Assembly (NCBI GenBank): GCA_026018925.1
Contig: JAKSZU010000005.1
Span: 23,422,779-23,486,778, forward strand
Direction of reading: 5' to 3'
Source of the DNA: Tupaia tana
Lineage: Eukaryota; Chordata; Mammalia; Scandentia; Tupaiidae
Length of the DNA stretch: 64,000 bases
The notes beneath the pieces are model-generated. The model was not told where the DNA came from, did not search any database, and saw only the letters and a list, made by a program, of their open reading frames with translations. Shown piece by piece: positions 55,365 to 64,000 of the stretch. Every line of letters starts with the position of its first letter. Position 1 is the first letter of the stretch. Both the position numbers and the translations under genes were made by a program.

Positions 55365-55494
55365 GCGTCTTCAAAACTTCATGGAAAATGCATATTATGA
55401 AAAAAATATGCATGTATTTTCAAGTTTTTTAGAACCAAAATAAACTCACACTTTAATCCCATTTTTCTACAAAACTTTTGAAGTCTCCTTTTAC
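55365..55494. mobile_element. ~130-bp MITE, mariner-like
   Basis: GCGTCTTCAAAACTTCATGG start, CAAAACTTTTGAAGTCTCC end; internal AACCAAAATAAACTCACAC. Confidence 0.7.
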
Positions 55495-56972
55495 AATCTA
55501 CAGCCGCCATCATAGTTGGGTGTGATAGGTGTTACCAGACATATGACACTATAATTTGTGGGGTGCTATCAATATTTATGGCTCATATATCCATTGGTGG
55601 CTAGATATTCAAGTCATCCATGCATTAACCCCCTTTTCTGCTGGACACTGGGTAGCAATTGCTAATGACAAGAGACCTGTGTGGCTTACTGGCTAACACG
55701 GTCAGATGTGTCGGCTCAGATGCCACCAGGGCCGGGTTTAAGATTAAAGTGTGTCTTTCTGTTGGTAACTGCGTTACTTTCTGCAGAGTGCACTAGCACG
55801 CGTGTGCTGATGCTGACGCCCTTGGAGACAAAGGGGAGGGAGGTGAGAGCAGGGCTGAATTGATGTCCATTTTGCTCCTCTGCTAGAAAACTATCCTAAC
55901 CCCTGCCCCATAAAGAGCAGCTCCCAGGACGATCAGAGGTTTGTACCTGTGCAGGAACTGAAATTATTTTGAGTAGGTTAAAGTTTTGCAACCAAAATAG
56001 GCTGATCATCCCATGATAACTGAGTTCTAAAAAGTGCCAAGTATCATAGAGTTGACCCCGCGTACACACCCATGCCACGTGTCAGTTTTTCAAGTGGGAA
56101 GCAGAGAAATGTGCTTTAGTGCTAAGGACAGGACTGGGATTCAGGTCACTTGATTACAGTCTGAGCAGACTGGAACTCTATTTTCATGTTCAGGGCATGA
56201 GTGCTGAATTCTTTTCTTAGTTCTGTGTGGCCTTGGACAATTCAAATTAATCCAACATATTTTATTCAGTGCCTGCTCTACACAGGACGCTGGAGCCTAA
56301 AGACAGGCTCAGCCAGAATAAAGCCTGTAGACCACTTGCAGGAAAATAACCAGGCTCTGTTTGAAAAATGTGGATTCCTGATCCCCACTCCAACTTACCA
56401 AAGAGTGTCTCAGAGATAATTCATTCTAAACAAAATTTTAAGAACAGTTACGCACATAAAAGTGTAAGAGCCACAGTCTTAACTTTATTGACCTTTGATT
56501 CCTAGGGTCGCGAATGTTTTATGCATTATTTTGTCCCTTAAGCAACTGAAAAAGGACTTTGTGGCAGAAAGTGGATTCTAAGGTGAATGGGCCGGAGGTT
56601 ACCCTGGAGCGCGTGGCTCAGGCATTGAGGCAGTCTCCAGGGAGTGCTGGCGGAGAAGGCGCTTCCAGACAGCTGGTCGGGGATCTGCGAAGTGGGCTCA
56701 CAGGGTCACCGACCTCTGCAGTTGCTCCCGCTGGAGAAGCCAGACCTTTTGAGCACATAGAGATCAGCTTCCATGGGAATTCTTTCGGTGACTTTTGTAT
56801 GAAATAAAAGGAAACTTAGAGAAAAGTTGTAAAAAGAGTACAAAGACCTTCTGTGTACCCTTCCCCAAGATTCATCAATGATGAGCATCTTGTCTTCATT
56901 TACATTTTTTCATTCTTGTTCACATACACACGTCGACGTGTGTGCACATACACACAAACACATCCCCCCCCC
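55495..56972. other. Mostly unique intronic sequence
   Basis: 56255-56340 (TTTTATTCAGTGCCTGCTCT) may be a MIR-like relic. 55660-55860 has an old-SINE look (CCAGGGCCGGGTTTAAGATT) but is unassigned. Confidence 0.4.
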
Positions 56973-57234
56973 CTTTATAGAGGTTTTGCCTTAGGGCACT
57001 TGCACTTGCAGGAGAGAGTTAGGGAGGCAGATACAGTGAGAGGGAAAGTGAGAAACCACCCCCAGGGGGGTGGCTAGACTGCACACCATCCCTTCTCCTC
57101 CATTCTCTTCCCGGGATCTTGGGCGTGTACGCACACGCATCCAGCATGATTTTCAAGCCTGCGTGTCCAGGGCTCACACTGCAGTTGGCCACGCGAGAGT
57201 CCATTCACGTAACACTACGGCATCTGCTGATCCT
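56973..57234 (-). mobile_element. Type I-like SINE, antisense
   Basis: AGAGGTTTTGCCTTAGGGC to CATCTGCTGATCC; C run at 56963-56972 precedes it. Confidence 0.82.
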
Positions 57235-57317
57235 GCACCCTCCCTTTTTTAATGAGTAGGGGAAGAGAGAGACTAGGAAGGAAATGAGAGACAAAAGTAG
57301 GCGTATGTGTACGTGTA

Positions 57318-57530
57318 TGTTTTTTTAATGCCAGAGGATACTTGAACATGCGTGAGAAAGAGGAAATACCCCTTGGTGGAGCCTGGTCATACCACACTCC
57401 TTTTCTTCCAGTGCTCAGTCCTGTCAGGATGCTGGGCACACCCACAGACCCAGCGTATTTTTCAGGCCACCAGGACTGGGACTTAAACCCTGGTCTGCCA
57501 CGTGGGGCTGGGCTTTCTCTGTGCAGAACT
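57318..57530 (-). mobile_element. Old tRNA-like SINE, antisense
   Basis: AGGATACTTGAACATGCGTG, CTGTCAGGATGCTGGGCAC, ACTTAAACCCTGGTCTGCC. Confidence 0.55.
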
Positions 57531-57545
57531 TAGCTGCTGCATTGC

Positions 57546-57746
57546 AGGCCAGCCCAGAGATGGGCATTGTGACAGGGTCGTGCTGTGTTGTAATCCTCCT
57601 GCCCCAGCCTCCCAGTTAGTTGGGATTACAGACACATGCCACCTTTCCCAACTTCTTCAGGTTGGCCCAGAAAATAAACCCAGACCTCCCATGGGGCCTC
57701 CAGCTTCCCAGGCAGTGGCACTCCCTGTGCACCACCACGGCTAGGC
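57546..57746 (-). mobile_element. Composite tRNA/7SL SINE, antisense
   Basis: First the complement of an Alu/7SL monomer (CCTCCCAGTTAGTTGGGATT, ACAGACACATGCCACC), then the complement of the tRNA-like part (AAACCCAGACCTCCCATGGG). This is the clearest proof of the fixed tRNA-then-7SL order. Confidence 0.85.
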
Positions 57747-58058
57747 CAGTCCAGCACGCGTTACAGGCGTCATGCCCCTGTACTGCCTAATGAGGTAACA
57801 CATCACTGCTGAGACCATTCTCTTACATAACACAGTAAATGATCCTGTCAGAGGAGTTTATCGTGAATACCATCATCAATACTATTATCTAATCCCTATT
57901 AGTCCACATTCCAAATGTATCATTATTGTTCCAATAATGTCCTATTTAGCAATTTTTTCCAGGCCAGGATCACTCCAGAGACCTATTCTATTGCAGGAGG
58001 TCGTTGGTAACATGTAAGTTACTTGGTAGTGCTGCCCTCCTCTTGGCTGGATCCTCTC
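57747..58058. other. Unique intronic sequence
   Basis: Nothing recognised. Confidence 0.4.
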
Positions 58059-58072
58059 TTGCCAGTTTCTTT

Positions 58073-58343
58073 TTTTTGGTGGAGGGGAGGGAGAGAGGTT
58101 TTTGCTATAGGGCGCGTGTGCTTGCCAGAAAGACAGAGAGAGACAGAGAGACAGAAAGCGAGAAATCACCCCCCAGGGAGGATGTCCACGCTACAATCCC
58201 TTCTTCTCCATTCTCCTCTTGGGATCTTGGGCACGCACACACACGTGCCTGGCGTGAGTCTAAGCCACCGGGCCCGAAATTCGAACTGCAGTTGACTACA
58301 TGGGAATCCAGCGACATAGCCATTGTGCTAACTGCTGCTCCCC
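58073..58343 (-). mobile_element. Type I SINE, antisense, young
   Basis: Perfect 14-bp TSD CTTGCCAGTTTCTT at 58059-58072 and 58344-58357. Confidence 0.93.
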
Positions 58344-58357
58344 CTTGCCAGTTTCTT

Positions 58358-58689
58358 CAAGCGGTGTTCCTTCTCTGCTTTTCTTCTTCTCTGCTAGTTG
58401 TTTATGTTTGAGTCCCCAAGGTGGCGGAAGTAGCAAGTCACTGTTTCTCGATTTAATTCTCATAGCACTTAAAATAGTATGAAAGCTGACATGAAACTAC
58501 GACATCTCCCGAAATAATGAATGAAGTGTCCCATTAGATTCTCATTATATCCATAGTCAAATTTCTATTACTTACTTTGGGGAAGAATGAGATTAAAAAG
58601 GTCACCAGGGAGAAAAACTATCAAGAGAACGGTTGGATTTCGCTAAATGGCATATAAGTTTTAGTGAAGCAGTATCTCTAATATTATTT
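58358..58689. other. Unique intronic sequence
   Basis: Nothing recognised. Confidence 0.4.
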
Positions 58690-59043
58690 AAACTGTATCA
58701 GAACATTAATCGTACTATCAAGTCATCGAAATTTGAAGAAAACTATGGACCAACCTCACAAACTTAAATGTAAAAAATCCAAATAAAATATCAGTAAGTA
58801 AAGTTTAACAATACATTTAAAAAATTAAGTATTTGACCAAGTGGGATTTATTTCAGCACTACAAGAGGTTTAGAATAATTAAAAAAAGAAAAACTTTCTA
58901 AATATTTCCATACCAAAGAAATAAAGAAGAAAAAACATGGTCCTATCAGTAGATACAATGAAGAATTTGATGCAGTACTTCAAATACTGTGGTTCTTCAA
59001 ATATACTCGTAAAAATATGGTCAAGCAAATATGTTCATATGCT

Positions 59044-59171
59044 GGGTCTTCAAAAAGTTTGTGGAAAATGCATATTATGAAAGACTTATTTATGGATTTC
59101 AAATTTGTTATACCATACCATAATAAACTCATACTATACTCTTTTTTCCCACAAACTTTTTGAAGTCCCCT
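59044..59171. mobile_element. 128-bp MITE, mariner-like, inside L1
   Basis: GGGTCTTCAAAAAGTTTGTGG start, CCACAAACTTTTTGAAGTCCC end: terminal inverted repeats of about 20 bp. Confidence 0.78.
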
Positions 59172-59241
59172 TGTTTGATTGTGTATCTAGAAAACCCATA
59201 AGGTACCAGTAGAGAAATACTAGAGTTAAAAGAGAATTCGA

Positions 59242-59420
59242 GGAACCGGCAGGTGGGATGGTGGTTAAGGATGCTGGACTCCCACATGGCCGGCCATGGT
59301 TCAAGTCCCAGATCTGGTGGCTTGCTTTCTCACTTTCCCTCTCTCTTACTTTCTTGTTCTGTCCCTCTCTGGTCAAATTTAAATAAATAAATAAAAGTTG
59401 AATAAAATAATTCTTTTAAA
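59242..59420 (+). mobile_element. Type II SINE, sense
   Basis: AGGAACCGGCAGGTGGGATG head; GGTCAAATTTAAATAAATAA tail. Confidence 0.88.
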
Positions 59421-59481
59421 CAAAGAGAGATTTTGATAAGGTGACCAGATAAATTATGAATACTTAAAACTCAATACCTTT

Positions 59482-59517
<36 letters not shown>
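59482..59517. repeat. Poly-T run
   Basis: About 34 T in a row, likely the tail of an antisense retroposon stub. Confidence 0.9.
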
Positions 59518-59594
59518 TACTCTTGCAAGGGTACCTAGAAATGCAAAGGCAGTAATAATTCCTTTCAAAATAGTAATTAAAGTTATAAATTGCA

Positions 59595-59858
59595 GGGCCA
59601 GCCCATGGCTTGGTGATTAAAATGGCTAGATCTTACATGACCAACTTTGTGGTTTGAGTCCAGGAACTAGTGACTTGAAAAACATGCAAAGCAAGTGTGC
59701 ATCATGTCCAAAATCCTGAAAAGAGGAAGAAATGGAAAAGAAAGGTTGTATTGTGACCATGCCCATGGGAGGTGCTATCTTACTCATTCTCTCTCACTCT
59801 CCTTCTGTCTCTCTCTAGTAAGCATACCTACCCTGTAGCAAATTCTTTTAAAGAATTA
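59595..59858 (+). mobile_element. Type I-like SINE, older, sense
   Basis: AGGGCCAGCCCATGGCTTGG head, CAAAATCCTGAAAAGAGG middle, CCCTGTAGCAAATTC end. Confidence 0.78.
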
Positions 59859-59860
59859 CA

Positions 59861-59928
59861 TTGGTTCATTGGGAAAGTCATGACACATTTTGCATAGAAA
59901 AATAAGTCATGGCTTTTCTCAATATATT
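59861..59928. mobile_element. 68-bp palindromic MITE, mariner-like
   Basis: TTGGTTCATTGGGAAAGTCA start, inverted GTCATGGCTTTTCTCAATA end; diverged. Confidence 0.65.
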
Positions 59929-60943
59929 ACATATATTGATTTGAACAAATGGGCAGGCATACTGTTTTCTTATATGGGAAGACATAGTATCATGAAAGAA
60001 TCAGCTTTTCAACAATTAATAGGTACATTTATATGATTCCAAATAGAATCCCATAGGTGATCCTGGGGAAGGGGAAGAGACGAGTTACATAAAATTATAT
60101 TAAAGCATAAATGGAATTAACAAGTACTTGATAAATATGCAAAGCATGTTCAAAAAAGATATTAAAGCAGGTGTATCTTTACTAAAATATCAGAATATAC
60201 TGTAACACCTCCTTAATCAAATCAGTATGTTACAGATGTAACACTAGACAAATGAATCAGAGATTCTGGAACTAGATCCCACTTCTAGATTCTAGATCTG
60301 TAATATGTGAGAATTTGGTAAACATTAAGGTGATTTTTCAATTTAGTGAGGAAAGTTTGGATTAAAATTCTGATCTTGCAACTGGCTCTTTATCTGGAAA
60401 AAAAAGGGGGGACTTCTATCTTATGCCATTCAGAAAAAATAAATTATACATATATTAAAGACTTAAATCTAAAAAATAAAACTGTAAGGATCTACAAGAC
60501 ATGCCTTAAAATTACAACTAAGTTCTAGGAAAAGGAAACTTCTGTAACCACAATTGGACACTCAAAAGCTCTTCTTGACCATTTAAAACTGAAAAAAGAT
60601 ATCTGTTAAAAAATAAATCTTATAAAAGGGGGTAAACCATGGATAGGAAATGAAGGAAGAACCTGACTAGACATTTCACAGAGTTGCAAATCCAAATGGT
60701 TAACAAATATATGAACACATGCTCAACGCACTGGTAATTATGGAAATGCTTTAAAGTAAGAGTTAATATCTATAATTTTTTAGCATGGAGAATACTAATA
60801 GACCAATATAACAATTGCTGATAGAGAAGCAGAAAAACAAAGATTACTGTTATCCTTAGCGAGAGGAGAGTAAGTGATTGGAACTTTTTATGAAAGCAAC
60901 CAAGCAGCATCTAGTAAAATTAAAAATGAATGTACGTTTATTT

Positions 60944-61138
60944 AAAGTCTATTCATTTTTCCCCCATGAGATAGACAGAACCCCTACAGGGTCTTCTTGC
61001 CTTGATCCGTCTCCAGTCCCGGCTGGGCTGGCCTCTGGGCACACACGCACTCAGCATGCTCAGGGGGGGCAGGGACGTGAACCCAGGACCTTCCCCACAT
61101 GAGTCCTTTTTGGTTACCACCGCACCTTTACCCAGCCT
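60944..61138 (-). mobile_element. Old tRNA-like SINE (third family), antisense, inside L1
   Basis: CATGAGATAGACAGAACCCC, GGGCTGGCCTCTGGGCACAC, CGTGAACCCAGGACC. Confidence 0.6.
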
Positions 61139-61624
61139 GTACACATGTTCTCTTTAACCCAGCAACCCTCCTGCTTGGCTCTCTTCCATAGGAATAAAAG
61201 AACACGTATATATGTTATATTATATTACAGATGGTTATCACGTAATGTTTGTGGTAACAAAGATTGGGAACAAAACGAATGACTGTCAGTAAGTGGATGG
61301 CTGAAGCGACAGGGACATCCAAACCATGAATTATGATGTGAGCCATAAAAAGATTACGTTAGTGTCAAACCCAAGGGGCTTAGAAGGCTTTTCATGATGT
61401 ATTGTTTAGCAAGAAAACTATGATGAAGAAAAATGTGTATAATGTCCTCTTTTTCTAAAAGAAATCATGATGCCCAACCAGTCTGTGTATTGTGTGCAGT
61501 GTGGTATAAGCAGGGTGAAATAGGGTAGGGCAGGGTAGTGGGCTATTAGCCTGGTGATGAAAGGTGGGGGATAGGATTTGAAGTCGGTGGAAGGATAAAG
61601 TCAAGTGAAACAGGAAAAGAAAAA

Positions 61625-61770
61625 GGCAGGGGTAGAAATAGTATGCATAAACTCACATTTCTGCATTGAGGCTAAGCAGTGGAGTTGAGGTTGTAGACTA
61701 AGAAAGTGTATGCAGCTTCAAAAGTGATTGATAGGCACCCCTTCTAGCCATAAAGCAGACAACTTCTGTT
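61625..61770 (+). repeat. Local repeat unit, copy 1
   Basis: Carries CATTTCTGCATTGAGGCTAA, GTGTATGCAGCTTC and CTTCTAGCCATAAAGCAGAC. Copy 2 is about 1.04 kb downstream in the same orientation. Confidence 0.8.
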
Positions 61771-62659
61771 ATTGAGAGGGAAGAGAGCCCAAGCTCTCTC
61801 AATCGATCAATTTCTCCTTGAAACCTTTGTAGCTCATTGAAATCCCAGGGCTGCTTTCCATCTGCTCTAAGCTAAAGTCAGACCGTGAGCATTTTACTGG
61901 CCTTGCTTACTGTATCTCTGATTGCTTGATCCTAACAGACTTGGAAAAGGCTTGTCTGGCTAGATACTCAGCTTCAACATAACTGATGTGAAGTCCGAAT
62001 TCTCTTAGCAGCTCGCAGTCGATTCCCACAGGCTTGAGAGCTTACTGGCTTCACGAGTCTGGATTCGATCAGATGCCGATGCTAAGCAGCGACCCTGTCT
62101 CTGAACCATGCCCAGAACCAAGTAGGAGAATGACCCACAGGCCACATCTAGCCCAGGTTGGAGTGATGTGTTTATTCAAACTCTTCTTCCACACTCGGCT
62201 TTATCCTTCTCACACACAGATGTGAGCATATCCTACACCTAGAGAGTACAGGTAAAAGTTAAAGCTTCGAAGTCTCAGGAGGCACTGTCTGTCCAAGAAC
62301 TCATTGTCATGGAAGGAAGTCTGGCCCCTCTCCGTCCTGGCCCTGCACCGTGCCCTCAGCCAGCCATCACCGTGGGCGCCTCAGACGTCCTCCCCACACC
62401 TGCTAGCTGATGTACCCCAGCCTCCTTCACCCACACCCCGTCATCCTGTCAGGGCACGCAGGGCCAGTACTGTGCAGGGTCCAACAAGAAGGGGGGTCTT
62501 TGGTACAAGACTCCTTCTGTGACTCTCTCCTCTCTTTCCCATCTTCTCTCCCACGAATACTTTTACAGAGCTCTGGGTTGTATGTATTTATCTGTATATC
62601 TGATCCTCCACTGCCTCCATCCTTGCCTTGATCGCAGGAAGGAGAAAGTCCATAACACA
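61771..62659. other. Intronic sequence between the local repeats
   Basis: Not recognised; 62040-62200 has an old-SINE look (CAGATGCCGATGCTAAGCAG). Confidence 0.35.
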
Positions 62660-62805
62660 GGAAGAGGGAAAAGGCAGCAGTATAAAAAGTACACATCAAA
62701 TCCCATTTCTGCATTGATGCTAAGCGGTGGCGTTGTACGCTAAGGAAGTGTGCGCAGCTCCCGAATGTCTGATAGGCCGCTTCTAGCCGTAAAGCAGACA
62801 ACCAG
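62660..62805 (+). repeat. Local repeat unit, copy 2
   Basis: Carries CATTTCTGCATTGATGCTAA, GTGTGCGCAGCTCC and CTTCTAGCCGTAAAGCAGAC, in the same order as copy 1. Confidence 0.8.
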
Positions 62806-62942
62806 AAGTTCCTAGAGGGCAGACACCTGCCTCCGCTCCTTCTTTCTTCTTCCGTTCTTACATCTCTACATCTCTTCCTAGTGCCTGTCATCTTATCTGG
62901 CCCATAAGTCATTCCCAGTAAATGTCTGTTGAATGAAAACAA
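62806..62942 (+). mobile_element. L2 3' end relic
   Basis: CTAGAGGGCAGACACCTGCC, TAGTGCCTGTCATCTTATCT, GTAAATGTCTGTTGAATGAA follow the L2 end. Confidence 0.75.

Positions 62943-64000
<1,058 letters not shown>

Larger units (their letters stand above)
58690..61480 (+). mobile_element. Old L1 ORF2, sense, broken into pieces by later insertions
   Basis: Ordered L1 ORF2 wording: AACTATGGACCAACCTCACA, GACCAAGTGGGATTTATTTC, CAGTAGATACAATGAAG, GTGTATCTAGAAAACCCATA, TGCAACTGGCTCTTTATCTG, TAAAACTGTAAGGATCTACA, and the end AAGATTGGGAACAAAACG. Later insertions are a MITE (59044-59171), a type II SINE (59242-59420), a type I-like SINE (59595-59858), a short MITE (59861-59928) and an old SINE (60944-61138). 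Confidence 0.8.

Noticed and set aside
62427-62942. 171-codon antisense frame
   Set aside because: It runs across a local repeat and an L2 3' end; chance frame.

Overview
The window is placental-mammal nuclear DNA lying inside one large gene. Two short in-frame exons with proper splice sites (54515-54589 and 63329-63451) encode consecutive pieces of a P4-type ATPase, the phospholipid flippase ATP8A2, on the + strand. The rest is intron: at least 54.5 kb upstream, 8,739 bp between the exons, and 549 bp downstream to the window edge. I found no other protein-coding gene, no tRNA or rRNA gene, no CRISPR array, and no LTR element or provirus I can name. The many other open reading frames are chance reading through repeats.

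The intron is packed with tRNA-derived SINEs that repeatedly carry A/B-box-like heads. I sort them by eye into several groups. Type I (about 250-280 bp) has a tRNA-like head, a middle ending in a pyrimidine-rich stretch, then CCCTATAGCAAAAACCTCTC and an A tail. Type II (about 170-200 bp) has the same head but lacks the middle and ends in GGTCAAATTAAAATAAA. The other groups are an older set of diverged tRNA-like SINEs, and a composite in which a tRNA-like head is joined to a 7SL/Alu-like monomer. Types I and II resemble what I remember of the CYN SINEs of colugos (Dermoptera). A colugo (Galeopterus or Cynocephalus) is therefore my best guess for the host, but this rests on memory. Many type I and II copies have clear target-site duplications (TSDs) and long A tails, so the families were active recently.

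Older layers are L1 fragments (775-2935, 8325-8894, 30318-31250, 39893-40620, 58690-61480), L2 and MIR relics, and two palindromic DNA-transposon MITE families of about 75-80 bp and 125-130 bp with four copies each. Nested insertions are common and give a relative age order: L1M, then younger L1 and MITEs, then type I and type II SINEs. Microsatellites are frequent; the largest is a 438-bp pure purine tract (27628-28065) that grew from a SINE tail.

Layout: 1-3000 unique sequence and a nested antisense L1; 3-16 kb SINE clusters and an L1 3' end; 16-26 kb SINEs, a MIR split by a SINE, and a composite SINE; 26-32 kb SINEs, the purine tract and an antisense L1; 32-46 kb L2 ends, SINE arrays and inverted SINE pairs; 46.3-48.1 kb a repeat-poor block that may be conserved noncoding DNA; 48-54 kb SINEs and unique DNA; 54.5-63.5 kb the two exons with the intervening intron, which holds a broken L1. 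I see no previously undescribed gene system. The most interesting signals are in repeat architecture: a two-copy composite with an unassigned head, tRNA/7SL fusions, type I to II intermediates, and two local duplications.
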